64,000 bases of DNA from Pictodentalium vernedei (taxonomy: Eukaryota > Mollusca > Scaphopoda > Dentaliida > Dentaliidae), in contig CM062296.1 in assembly GCA_031216915.1 (NCBI GenBank), positions 448,570,287 through 448,634,286 of the forward strand. Reading direction: 5' to 3'. The notes beneath the pieces were generated by a model. It did no database searches, had not been told where the DNA came from, and saw only the letters and a program-made list of their open reading frames with translations. Of this stretch, positions 43,143-54,445 are shown one piece after another; position 1 is the stretch's first letter; each line of letters begins with the position of its first letter. Position numbers and translations under genes: made by a program.

Positions 43143-45382
43143 ACAGACAATGTTAAACTTGAAGTGCCGCGATGGGATCCATCAATGCTGATGCCGTTTA
43201 TCCAGTAGACAAGATTTGTGTTAGGTGTGCCCAATGGGCGGTAGAGTTGTCGGATTATGTGTCTATGTAAATTTTTTTCATTTTCTGGCGATAATCTAAA
43301 AAAGATGAGGATTTGAAGAAGTTGTAAATAATTACAAGGTGAATATACAATGTGTGATAATCTGGAATACCCAGAAATAAGCATAAGCTGAAGAGTTGAG
43401 ATGTTTGGTGGGATTTGTGTGGATTCTGGTGTTTGGTATTACGTCTACACGAGTGTCACAATACCGTGTGTCCCCAAGGGTCGGCCAACCTTATGGGACT
43501 CGTGGGAGAATTACTGACATGTTGGAGAATATGATTGGCAATAGTTTAAGTTCATAGTAAAAATAGGGGGCTTGGACTAGGACTGGAGGTGAGATCAGAG
43601 AGATAATTATATTATGGGTTATTAAAAAAGTTGTCAGCAATGAAAGATAATCTAAGACACGATCTACTTTGTTTCTAAATATAGTATACAGAAGACCCCG
43701 AGTTGCGGCCCCATCACCGGTGTTGTGCGTTAGTTCCAAGCTTGGTCGATCGTTTGTAGCCTCTTTGGACCGATTCTCGCTAATTGGTCCAAAGAGATAC
43801 ATGGTCAGGGTTTACTTGAGGCCGAGAACCACACAACAGTCGGAGTGGGCGTACCTGTGGTACCAAGCGGACCATGCCCGAAAACTCGAAAATAGCATCG
43901 TACGCTTGTCCAGGCCGCACAGCCCATGGGTGACGGGGCCCATCGCGGCTCCTGAGTGTATAATTCAACCTGAGTCTCGCGCGCATATACGTTAGACATC
44001 GTTCATTCCAGGCCAAGTAGGCCACGCAGAAACAACCCTACGCATTGGACACGCACTCACTTGACCCCCCCCCCCCTCGCCCCCCCCCCACATACACCCA
44101 CACTCACACATGAGGACCTCCCACACATGCTCGAAGACTCGAAAATAGCATCGTACGCTTGTCCAGGCCGCACAGTCATGGGTGGCGGGCCCATCGCGGC
44201 TCGTGAGTGTATAATTCAACCTGGTTCTCGCGCGCATATACATTTAACATCATTCATTCCAGGCCAAGTAGGCCACGCAGAAACAACCCTACGCATTGGA
44301 CACGCACTCGCTTGCCCCCCCCCCCCCCCCCCTTCAGCCCCCCTCCCCCAACATACACCCACACTCGCACATGAGGACCTCCCACACACAAATGTACCCG
44401 TCGTCGCCACACACCCTCGACCACACACACACCCCCTCACCCCCCCCCCCCACCCACGCACATACATACACACACACGCACGCATTCCTTCCTTGGATAG
44501 AGGCCCACATACATACATACATACATACATACCTACAGAGCCCCTTTCTTTTAACGTAAAACGCTTTCAGGCACCCTGGGCCTCACGGTCACACGTTGTC
44601 ACACACAAGTGCGCACTATAGACCTAAGTGCTGTATTCGTTGCGTCTCCTGCTGGGCGAATGAAAAATGTACATACGGGCGGTGCTCATTTAAATTCAAA
44701 ATACATACATGCATGTCGTGTATATTTGTATAATCCCCCCCCCCCCCCCCCCCCCCCTTGGATCGAACATAACTTTCCACAGTAGTAGATACGGGCGGTA
44801 TTCAGCTAAATTCAAAATACATACATACATGTCGTATATATTTGTTTAATCTTCCCCCCTTTGGGTCGGACATAGCTTCATGAGTCACTAGATCTGGAAA
44901 TAATGAGACCAGTCCCATTTCCAAAGAAAGGGAACAGTACTTGGAGTAGGTGATAACAAAGCTCAACCCAGCAAAGGACCTGCGTACATTCTTTAGAGTA
45001 ATTGCAGACTAGAGAATACACATGAGGCGCAGTCTGTATCGGTTTCCACTGCGCCAGCGTCCGCTTGGGCGCTGGCACAGTAGAACTCGGGACAGACTAC
45101 GTCTCGATGAACATTATGGAACAAGCTTTTCCGGTTAAGGCCCAGATTTGAGGTGCGAATCCTATACAAACAAATTGGTCAATCATTCTTTAGAGTAATT
45201 GCAGACTAGGGAATACACTTGAGGCGCAGTCTGTATCGGTTTCCACTGTGTTAGCGTCCGCTTGGGCGCTGGCACAGTAGAGCTCGGGACAGACTACGTC
45301 TCGATGAGCAATATGGAGCAAGCTTTGCCGGTTAAGGCCCAGATTTGAGGTGCGAATCCTGTACAAACAAATTGGTCAATCA
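43143..45382. repeat. Tandem-repeat and homopolymer-rich inter-ORF segment of the LINE
   Basis: Three nested arrays: a 254-bp duplication (43885 and 44139 starts; TCGTACGCTTGTCCAGGCCGC and CGCGCGCATATAC), each copy ending in a long C tract and ACACCC-type microsatellites (to about 44530); a roughly 125-bp duplication (44675 and 44788 starts; ACGGGCGGT.TTCA..TAAATTCAAAATACATACAT), again with C tracts; and two 196-bp units (44988-45183 and 45184-45379) with GAGGCGCAGTCTGTATCGG and GGTGCGAATCCT. There is no coding. This is far longer than normal LINE inter-ORF spacers. Confidence 0.8.
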
Positions 45383-46429
45383 TTACTTCAGATTAATGAT
45401 ATCATCTGTCGATCTAATTGGAATCTTAGGGCTTGTCATGGTTTTACGGGCATAAATTCGTCCATCGTTGGTCCAGAACGTAGCAATTTGTTTTTCTTTT
45501 TTGAGTTTGGTGAGTTCTGAGATCAACTTGTAACGAGTGCTTGTGAGTGACTCGGTAATGAAGATATTACTATTTAATGCTTTAAGATTTTTCTTAGCCC
45601 TATATACGATATTTCTATCCCTATAACTGATGAACCTGCAGATTAATTTCATTGTTTCATTATTCCCATTTCCAGCTGTACCCGTGTTACGATTCATCTG
45701 TCTGGCAAGCGGGTGTGACCTACTGATCTGGTCTAATTGTATATTAAGTCCCAATTTGCGATTGCAAATATCAAGGACAGCCTCATCAGTTTTGTCCGTG
45801 GTGTACTCGCTCAGCGGAACGTTATTGAAAATTAGACAGTTACGTCTTGAGTACTGCTCAATATCTTCTAGTTGAACTTCGACATCCAGAATTTTATTTG
45901 TTGATTTATTAGTTTTTGTTGATAGTGCTTTAATTGTTTCTTTAAGTTCATTGTTTTCTTTTTTTAAGGACTCGACACATTCCACAGTAGAATCAATCCT
46001 ATCGGACATATCTTTCAACTCTGTACGGAATACCGATTGTATAGTACTTTTAATTTCTCCTTTGATTCCGGTCAATACTTCTGAGACAATCAGGGACCTC
46101 ATTTCATTTTGAATTTCCTCAGCTATAGCTTTTTTAATTTCTGGAATAATTTGAGGCATAATTTGAGATAAGTTAGTTTCAACAGTATACTCGTTGCCTA
46201 GATAGGATTTGTCTGCTGGATGAAATAAATCTGGCTGAGAACATGAGTGAATAATGGAACGGCTGCGAACAGATCTAGGAAAAATAGGTGAAATGTCGAC
46301 CTTGTCTTTTCGCTTTCTGTTAGTAGTTTCAACCTTTAGGCCAGCATCATCAGAGGTATCTTCATTGTCACTATTCAGACCCATATCAAGGTCATGATCA
46401 CATGAAACAGTGCTCTCGTTTCCAGACAT
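45383..46429 (-). CDS. LINE ORF1 protein
   Basis: 348 aa, open, ATG start. It has an acidic N-terminus (NSDNEDTSDDAG), a basic nuclear-type patch (NRKRKDKVD), a long heptad-rich coiled coil (about residues 95-185) and then an RRM-like/L1-ORF1-type domain beginning QYSRRNCLIFNNVPLSE and including ICRFISYRDRNIVYRAKKNLK. The C-terminal part is TFWTNDGRIYARKT. This matches nucleic-acid-chaperone ORF1 proteins of CR1/L1-like LINEs, which coat the element RNA. It is followed by the repeat-filled spacer and ORF2 on the same strand. Confidence 0.82.
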   Translation of the reverse strand: MSGNESTVSCDHDLDMGLNSDNEDTSDDAGLKVETTNRKRKDKVDISPIFPRSVRSRSIIHSCSQPDLFHPADKSYLGNEYTVETNLSQIMPQIIPEIKKAIAEEIQNEMRSLIVSEVLTGIKGEIKSTIQSVFRTELKDMSDRIDSTVECVESLKKENNELKETIKALSTKTNKSTNKILDVEVQLEDIEQYSRRNCLIFNNVPLSEYTTDKTDEAVLDICNRKLGLNIQLDQISRSHPLARQMNRNTGTAGNGNNETMKLICRFISYRDRNIVYRAKKNLKALNSNIFITESLTSTRYKLISELTKLKKEKQIATFWTNDGRIYARKTMTSPKIPIRSTDDIINLK

Positions 46430-46732
46430 GTTGAAAAGATGAAAAGAAGAGAAAGAGTTTGACAGTCAACGGGTGTGTTGTGAGTTTGTCGTGAGTTGTG
46501 TTCAAAATTCTAGATCAGAAATGCACAGTGACGTTTGAGTATAAATAAACATAAGAATTACACATTACCGGTAACTTTCAATCCGATTTTCTCCCAGATA
46601 TCGTCAACCAGACTTTCCGACACACCGACTAAAGCAAGTTTATAGTTCCATAGTCAAATTGAATACCGAACAAATCCCAGAAACTAAGAGCTATTAAACA
46701 GCGTGTCACTCGTTTGCCGCCAACTTTCTCGA

Positions 46733-48440
46733 TATAAGTAGTTGATAATGGGAAATCTGGATCAGGTGAGAAACTGAAGCAGAGATTTTCGCGTCCCGTC
46801 AGAACGGGCTGCATGTATACAGACCCTTACACAAAAAGAAACAGATTTTCCTCAAATATTGTACGTCCATTATGCACGCACTGCAAGCGACTCGCGTTGT
46901 GACCGCATAAACACTGTCACACTGCGAATCGCTTGCCAATGTGAGCAAGATCCCCTATTTATTTTTAAGTTGTTGGTAGTTGGAAATCTGGGTCCAGCGA
47001 GAAACGGAAGCAGACAGCGATTTTGGCGTCCGGTCAGAACGGGCTGCACATATACAGACTCATACACAAATATGTGTTCATAATCATGCCAATACCTGAC
47101 CCAAATTGATGGCATGCAGTGTATATTCTAAATTCTCTCTCCAAGCAAACAAATAATTTCACGTTTGGATAGAAGTATGCATGGGTTGGATATTTACGCA
47201 CCACGCTAGAATATGTCGTCGCCATGCCAATACACGATTATTGGTGGCATGTGGAGTTTACGCTAAACAACTTCTAGGGAGTTGGAATTGATTGACGGTG
47301 GAACAGGGGAAGGGGTGGAAGCGGACACCGATTTACATTTAAAAGAAATAAGTTTTCATTAAATTATGGGCGTCTATTATGCACGCACTGCAAGCGACTC
47401 GCAGCATAAACACTGTCACGCTTCGAGTCGCTTGCAGGCCTGCAAGGTGCGCTCTTTCTTTTTTAAGTGGTTGATGATAGTGGGAAATCTGGATCAGGTG
47501 AGAAACGGAAGCAGACAAAGGCCTTCGCGTCCGGTCAGAACGGGCTGCATATATATATATATATATATATATATGCCCATACACAGATATCTGTACATAA
47601 TCATGCCAACACCCGGCCCTATTTGGTGACATGCAATGTATATTTTTAAATTCTCTCTAAGCAGACAAGTATTTCCACTTCTAGATACAAGTATGTATGG
47701 GCTAGGTATTTTCATAACACACTAGAGTATGTGACATAGCCATGCCAATACATGATCCTAATTGGTGACATGTGAAGTTTATACTAAACACTCTCTTGAA
47801 ATTTCGAATTGATTGGGGATGTTGGTGGTGGTGGGGGGGGGGGGGGGGGGGGGGGCAGACACCGATTCACATTTGAAGGAAATAAACTTTCTTTGAATTA
47901 TGTGCGTCCATTGTGCACGCACTGCAAGCGATTCGCAGTGTGGCCGCGTAAACACGATCACACTGCGTAACGCCCGCAGTACGTGCAAGATGCGCTCCGT
48001 ATTTATAAGTGGTTGATAGTGGGAAATCTAGATCAGGTGAGAAGCAGACAAAGATTTTCGCGTCCGGTCAGAATGGGCTGCATATACACAGACCCATGCA
48101 TAAATATGTGTACCTAATCATGCCAATATCCGGTCCTAATTGGTGACATGCAGTACGCGTTCTAAACCTTCTCTTAGCATACACATATTCCCAAGTGGGG
48201 ATAGAAGTTTATATGGGCTGTATATTTACACACCACACTAGAATAGGTGCCGTGACCATGACAATACTTGATCCTAATTGGTGGCGTGTGGAGTGTATAT
48301 ACTAAACACTCTGTATGGAGGTTGAATTGACTGATGGGGGGGGGGGGGGGGGGGGGCAGACATCGATTCACATTTAAAGAGATATTTTTTCCTCAAATTA
48401 TGTGCGTCTATTATGCACGCACTGCATGCGACTCGCACTG
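46733..48440. repeat. Satellite array (about 500-bp unit), right part
   Basis: Continues the 38150-39020 array after the LINE. Units carry TATGCACGCACTGCAAGCG at about 46872, 47377, 47912 and 48410, giving periods of 505, 535 and 498 bp. Some units end in G tracts (47835-47854, 48337-48356) or AT repeats (about 47550-47573). The first unit after the LINE is a short variant that lacks the middle block. The array ends where a LINE ORF1 fragment begins near 48441. Confidence 0.82.
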
Positions 48441-49294
48441 TGACAGAAGATGACCCTATTCCCGGAGACTCGGATCCTGGTTTTATACCCCTTTCCGGTC
48501 CTTAAACTATACGCGATAGTAGAAAGCCTACCTCTTTCTCTTTTCAGAGAGGGCGGTAAATCAGTCCGAATACTTATTTTTGTACCCTTAAGCTTCGTAG
48601 CTGCCTTCAACATACCTTGCTTGTCTCGGTCGTTCCCAAGTCTGATAATTAGTGGTTTAGGAGGTGGGGTTGAGTTGTTATTCCCAATGTTTGAAGAGGG
48701 GAGCCGGTGAATGTTGACAGTACGACTGACTACACTAGCCGCATCAGAGTCACTGTACTTTAAGTTTTCTTTTAAAAAAGTTTCGACTCTCAGATAAGGG
48801 TCCTCTTCTGGTACTTCGTTTACACCATACAGCAAAAGGTTGTATTTTCTACTATGAATCTCACTTAAAAGCCTCTTTTCGTCAGCCTCGGCTAGTTTGG
48901 CCTCCATATTTAGCTGAATATCAGGAATAATTATATTCTCTACCTCCTCTATCTTCTGAGAATTATTTTCTGCAGACTGAATAAGATCGATGTGATCTGA
49001 TTTCATAGCACTAATTGTTGTGTTTATGACAGTTATTTCGGTTTTTACGGATGACAGTTCTGACCTGATTTGGTTAATGTCTTGCCTCAAACTATCAATA
49101 CCAACGTTAAATTTTTTTTCTAAGTCAAGTATTAATTTCTTCAATTCGAAATTGGTAACAGGATCTAAACTTGATCTACCTGACTTAGCAGTGGACTTAG
49201 CAGTGGACGACATCATGAAATGCAAAGGTGAAAGGTGAAAACAGTTCACACGGGAATAGGTGATTCCTCTACCACCTGAACTTGGTGGGCTCAA
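48441..49294 (-). pseudogene. LINE ORF1 fragment joined to satellite
   Basis: The minus strand encodes a long coiled coil (LKKLILDLEKKFNVGIDSL...) and an L1-ORF1-type RRM domain (EIHSRKYNLLLYGVNE, then LIIRLGNDRDKQGML and LPPSLKRERGRLS). The natural start is probably the MMSSTAKS Met near 49215. The frame loses similarity near 48441 where the satellite begins, so the tail of the protein is satellite-derived. No ORF2 follows downstream. It is unlike the ORF1 at 45383-46429, so it comes from a different LINE. Confidence 0.7.
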
Positions 49295-49429
49295 ATCTCG
49301 GTTTTAATACACTGAAAATCTGTCATTACAACTACGAAAAGTTAGATTTAGAATATATCTGGCATCTCAGGTTACAAAATTTACCGATCAACAGTGATAA
49401 TCACATAATTAAAGGGTTTTCCCTGGAAT

Positions 49430-49960
49430 GATTTTTTCAGCTCCGCTCTGTATCCGCATTATTGTAATATGGATAGTACAGAGTTATCTAATAATAACAC
49501 TTTGGCTGGCCGCTGATTTGTCGCGGTTCTCGGGTGAGAAGGCCTTGGTTACCCCTGTACTCCCTAACTGCCTCCCTGTTCCCACACTTCTTCTCTCCTC
49601 CCAACACTCGGAGACGAACTGCTTGATGACATTCCTTGCTCCATTCTTCCAAATCTCTCCGATTAGCATATTAACCCTCTCCTTTGAGTTTCTCACTAAC
49701 CACGTATCCTTCATTCTCCCACCCCATTTCCCAATTATACTCCCAGTGAATCTTATTCTTTTAGACTGGTATTTTGGGAATTCCAGAAGAAAGTGTTCCA
49801 GGGTCTCCACCACATCTATTGTAACTGGTTGATCGAGGGCTAGATTATTTCTGATAATTTTTGGTGGACTGAATTTGTTATTCAAAATTTGTTTTATTAC
49901 AAATTATTGGAGAGTGCCCGCAGGCGCTATCCAATGATTTGCAATAGAACAAATTTATAT
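49430..49960 (-). pseudogene. C-terminal piece of another LINE ORF2
   Basis: The minus-strand frame 49885-49484 reads ETLEHFLLEFPKYQSKRIRF...MKDTWLVRNSKERVNMLIGEIW, the familiar end of LINE ORF2 (usually ETVEHFLLxCPxYxxxR, with the zinc-binding Cys here replaced by Phe). Only this end remains. It sits upstream, in reading direction, of the ORF1 fragment at 48441-49294 with about 190 bp between, a head-to-tail order. Confidence 0.6.
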
Positions 49961-50379
49961 CAACAAAATATTATGTACGCTTGACTGAATATGAAATGTG
50001 AGCAAGGAAAATGTTGGCTTTTGCTCTGGACCCTCATTTTTGCGATGACACAAAATCCCTGAAGAATGTGGCGCATTTTGTGTACCATGGGTTACAGAAA
50101 AAGGGAGTATGGCAGCCCCAGGTCGACAGCGCTGCCCAATAATTAAAGACGATGAAGAACTGGGTAACAGGGAATTCCACACAAATATGTGCGTGCGTGC
50201 GGCTCTGTCTGGATGGGTGGGTGGGGGTGCGTTTGTCTGGGTGGAGTGTGCACATGTGCATACACTCATGCTTGGCAATGTGCATAAAATATTGTTAAAA
50301 CCTTGGTTAGCAAAACCAAGATATGTTACTGTATTATTTACTGTACACTTGACCATAATGGTATAATCAAGTTAATTAA
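49961..50379. other. No gene seen
   Basis: GT-rich stretch near 50210-50260; frames on both strands are low complexity. Confidence 0.45.
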
Positions 50380-50870
50380 CAGCTCGATCTACGGTCGTCT
50401 TTCAGTATTGTACGAGAGGACGGCCGTAGATTTTTGCTCGAAGGATCAACATTTTTCGTTATAAAATGGGATCAACATATCCAATTGTTATAATATTTTA
50501 CACACATGTTTATTATAAGGTCATTGTCAACCCTTTTGTGCTTTCATTTTCCCCATTATCGACTGGAATGGACTGTCTGATAGCGTTGTGGGCGCTACAT
50601 CAGTAGAGAGCTTCAAAACAGCTCTCCCAACGCTGGACTGAGTCCGGCGCCTCTCTCCCGTTGCCACTGACACCAGTAACTGGTCCTGCAATGTATTTAT
50701 CCAGATCCAGACAACCCCCTTACTTTTTCTACGGTTGTGTACGATCGTCTTTTAGTACGACCCACGACAGGGTTTCTGAGCCTGGCAAACTAGTGGGTTG
50801 AATTTACCGATATTGGGTCGAAATTACTTTTTGGGGTCGAAGTCATCGATTTGGGTCGAAATTACTGTGG
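50380..50870 (-). repeat. Dispersed repeat, inverted partner of 29405-29690
   Basis: The segment 50385-50545 (CTCGATCTACGGTCGTC..GTACGAG..CGGCCGTAGATTTTTGCTCG, then AACATTTTTCGTTATAAAATGGG) is the reverse complement of 29520-29690, and 50735-50830 matches 29415-29480 and also 19585-19650 inverted. The roughly 200 bp between (50548-50745), with GACTGAGTCCGGCGCC, are mostly absent from the copy at 29 kb. Confidence 0.78.
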
Positions 50871-50991
50871 GTTGGGTTACTGGTATTCGTTACGCCAACA
50901 TTCTACCGAATTGACACCGGAACCGCACTGACAAGAACTTCCGGTTTATTTCGCAACACGTTTTCGCTGTTTTCCATCAAGATATTTTACT

Positions 50992-51093
50992 ATGGCGTCA
51001 AATTTATCGACGAACTTGTTGCCAATTGTGTATGACTATCTGAAAGAATCATGCACAGATATCGCTAAACAATTTAAGAAACGTTTCAAAACA
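50992..51093 (+). CDS. Candidate first exon of a host gene with LisH-like start
   Basis: The ATG in fair context (TTTTACTATGGC) opens 34 codons: MASNLSTNLLPIVYDYLKES then CTDIAKQFKKRFKT. The exon ends at a consensus donor ACA/GTATGT in phase 0. The LLPIVYDYL..x..DIAKxF pattern fits a LisH motif, the short dimerisation helix pair that opens proteins such as NOLC1-type nucleolar proteins. No second exon was found in the remaining 13 kb, which holds a hAT insertion and other repeats, so the gene, if real, has a long first intron. Confidence 0.4.
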
Positions 51094-52200
51094 GTATGTA
51101 TCAAATTAATCACTGTATTATGTTGTCAACTACTGTTTTTGGAAAGGATGCCGGAATACATTACAAATTTACATGTCCAACTTCCAAGCGAGCACGTGTT
51201 GATTGCATTCTATTTCTAAAATCTTGTAACTTTCGATGGGGGCTACGGGGATTGAAGTACTAAGCCATCGCCGAATTACAGTGACTTCGGACCTCTGCAA
51301 CTTCGGACCAAGTAACTTTGGCACATTTTGGTGTCTTCTTAAGTTCCGACCGAAAGTCGGCTGGTGACTTCGGACCTCCAAAAGTTATTTCGGACTAGGC
51401 CAAACATGGCCTGAAAGTCCGTAATATAATTTTTGGGTTTGGTACGTCCTTTCAGTCCAACATACTTCTCATTCCTCCTATGGTAAAACTAAACAGCCAA
51501 TCAAAATCATCAATTTTAGAAAAAAACGAATTTGTTTTGTGATAAAAGTATAAGCAGTTCTGAAAAGAATGTAAAATTACCTTTTCATTTGCATATCTCC
51601 CGTCCAAATATTCCCAATAATACCGTCATAATCTTATTTTTTCTGAAAAGTGCGTAACAGATTTGTTACGCAGCCAGCCATTTTTTTCTTCCACTTTGAA
51701 TATTATTGGGGAGAATGTGTTTCGCGGGAAAGTGTTGACGAAATGCACCAGCAGAAAAGAACGGTGTGCGAGACTGTTGACACACGTTTAGTTTTCTCTT
51801 TTGTACGCGATTTTTAAAAAAATTTTAACGCAAGATGAAGAGTTAACCAACAGTTTGAAGGACTTTATCTCGTACATTTTAAAAGATAAAAACAACAACC
51901 GATTTTAACAGTGCGACGAATTATCACATACAGGGACGTAGCTAGAGGCCTTTTAATGGGGGGTAAGACCCTTTGAAATTCTAACTGGGAATCCCGACAC
52001 ATGAGCGCCGTAGGTAGGGATTTTACATGATTTTTTCAAAATGTAGACAGCCCTCTCATTTTAGTGGTATATTGTGCTACAAAGCATGAGAAGTAACACA
52101 CTTTTTTCAGAATTTGAAAATTCCAAATACGTTTTGAGATATGACAATTTGAAGGTTGCTGGCTGACTGATATTTTTGTCACAGGAGCCTAGTGCTATCT
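51094..52200. other. No gene seen (possible intron)
   Basis: Contains a short repeated motif ACTTCGGACC on both strands at 51270-51400 (inverted and direct copies) and otherwise unremarkable AT-rich sequence. It may be intron of the candidate gene at 50992. Confidence 0.4.
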
Positions 52201-52208
52201 ATTCCAGT

Positions 52209-52254
52209 AAACTAGACTTCGCTATTGTGTGTATGCACACGCGAAGTCTAGTAG
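52209..52254. repeat. Short perfect hairpin
   Basis: ACTAGACTTCGC at 52211-52222 pairs with GCGAAGTCTAGT at 52241-52252 over 12 bases with an 18-base loop. Confidence 0.5.
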
Positions 52255-54445
52255 TATTGTGAAAAAAGCCAATAGCAGATTTCATGCTACAAACCGTTGA
52301 AAGTAAAATCCAATAACACCCTTGTTGAACGCATAAAACCACACTGAAAAATTAACTGAAACTAAGTGGTAATATATACAGTAATTATCTATGAGGATAA
52401 TAACGAGAAAGTGACAAAAAGGCTTTATTCGACGAAATTCGTTTCTGAAGTGCCGATAATTTCCAAATGACAAGGAGGTCTATGTCAAGGTCATCGTGGT
52501 AATATTGAAAAATAGAACTCGGATGCGGAAAGTGCACTTTTGATTCCCGATCGTATTCAACACCACGCACCATCAACACAATATGCCCTTAGTTGCCGAT
52601 GTGGCTCTAAGCAGCAATAAATAAATAAGTTCAATACCATGAGGAAACAACCTGACAGATATTTTCCGACAAGCTCAGACAAGCTCGACCGTTTCGCAAT
52701 CATAAATAAATGGTAAATAGTTCCAGGCATCTAGTTCATCGAACGATATATATAAGCAGTGACCGTTGGGAGCGGGAGAGCAGGAGAGTGGAAATTCACT
52801 CTCCACTTTTAGATTTTACGAGAGTGAAAAATTTTAGGAGAGTGATTTTTAAAATAAAAAATAATGCCTCGGGCCAATTCGCCCCCAGGTGGAATAATGA
52901 GGATTGGTGGTGATTGCTGTTGAGAAATCAGTAGGCCTAATAACGCGCGATTTCCAAAATAATTGGTTTTATGACGTTTCGGCCTTGAGACGTTTCGGCC
53001 CTAAGAGGCCAAAACGTCTTAGAAATTGGGCCGAAACGTCTTCACATTCGGTAATTCTTTTTTAGATGTGATTGTGTGGAGGGGTTTGTGGAGTTTTAAA
53101 TTGGCAAGTCCCAAGGGTGGTCGCTCATGACAGGTTCTTCTGTACTTTGCACTTCTCCGACCAGGGGTCAGCCTGGCAGCTGATTTTAGGGAGAAGTGAC
53201 TTCTCCCTTCAGAGACTTTAGGGAGAAGTCAGGACCCAGGAGGGAGAAGTCAGTGGACATGAAGGAGAAATCAGAAAAAAAACATAAAACGTATATGTCA
53301 TCGTGACAAAATAAATGAACATAGAGGACACAATTGTGGAGAAAAAAATAAATAAAAGTTATCCAAACATACAAACACACACAAAACTAAGTCAGATGGT
53401 TACATAACAGAATGTAGGTTAAAATCCCCACCCCCACCCCACAAAAAACTGTGTCGTTCATGGTTTCTGAATACCCCCTAACTCTTTGCCGAACAGTGAT
53501 GACTAAGGTTACCGTGCAGTTGATTTTGTATTTGCGTCAACGATGTGGATTTGAAATTTAGTATGACCCATGGTGAGAGTGTTCTTCTCTGTAACAGAAG
53601 GTATATTCTTTTTAAAAAAATATTTAAAGTGTTTAAAATAAATTTCAAGTTCATATAAGAAGCTGGGTCGTTCATGGTTTCTGAATACCCTAACTGAGTT
53701 GAAAAGCGTAGTTAAAAAAGTTTTCGATATCCTTCGTAAATTAAGCGTTATTAACAATTTGAGTTAATTAATTTCTTTGGTAAATGACAAAACATTTCAG
53801 TTGTCTCCCTTCCCGGCTGCGCTGTGTAATAATACACTGTTCAGAAAACTGACAATTTCTGCCAACCATCTTTCACTGACACGTGCGATTGGTGCTTTGA
53901 AGGTCTGCCATTCTTATCCATCCAAATACCTGTGATTTCTATTGTAGCCTTATTACATTTAACCCCCTTCCAACAAACTTCACAAGTTTTCAAAGAAAAA
54001 CATTCAATGTATTGCGGGGCGAATTTCAATGCAGCCAATTTTTCAGTGGAACAGAGCATAACCGCAAGCAATTTCGATATGGACGAACTGTCTCCAATAC
54101 ATTTTTTTTGGTTTTGAAACGGTGGTTAACTTTAATAAATTCTAATTAACTCGATGCGTGTCTTGTGTGATTCGTTGTTTTGTCTGGTACTTTGTTTTTA
54201 AATAGCCATTTTGTGCTGGTTGCTATCAGTTGGGGCGAATTGTTCGAACGACTACGCCATTGCAATTCTTTTCAGAAATATAAAATTGGGCTAGTTTAGG
54301 CTATTTTCATAGCCGTGTGACGGACTTTAACAGCAACCGTGTTTACTGTTTTTTGCGGAAGCGTGTGTTTTTAAAAAATAAAACATAAGAAAATACATTA
54401 AATTGCCATGTCTCCCAAGGAAGTTTGGGAGGGCGACTTGAATTT
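52255..54445. other. No gene seen; small repeats
   Basis: Holds GACGTTTCGGCC inverted and direct repeats at 52970-53045, four copies of GGGAGAAGTCAG-like text at 53185-53275, and a direct repeat of TCGTTCATGGTTTCTGAATACCC (about 53454 and 53669). A 76-aa minus frame at 53841-54071 is unidentified. Confidence 0.4.

Larger units (their letters stand above)
39021..46732 (-). mobile_element. Full-length CR1-like LINE with 2A peptide, inserted in satellite
   Basis: Minus-strand order: 5' region (46732-46430), ORF1 (46429-45383), a long inter-ORF segment (45382-43143), ORF2 (43142-39778) and a 3' UTR (39777-39021). Exact 11-bp target duplications flank the copy and the satellite consensus continues across them, so the ends are precise. 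ORF1 is open. ORF2 is open except for one frameshift near 42000-42010 at a T-run that splits endonuclease from RT. The 2.2-kb inter-ORF segment is unusually long and built of tandem repeats and homopolymers. No A-tail is present; the 3' end is ATTTGTCATAAAGT on the plus strand. Confidence 0.9.

Noticed and set aside
43669-43995. 108-aa frame upstream of LINE ORF2
   Set aside because: Overlaps the 254-bp tandem duplication; its residues repeat with the DNA unit and show no domain.
44061-44621. 186-aa proline/histidine-rich frame and its neighbours on both strands
   Set aside because: They are translations of C tracts and ACACCC-type microsatellites inside the LINE spacer; no start context or conserved domain.
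45184-45379. tRNA-derived SINE, suggested by GGTGCGAATCC (B-box-like)
   Set aside because: No A box at the proper distance and no clover-leaf could be drawn; the unit is a tandem duplicate in the LINE spacer.
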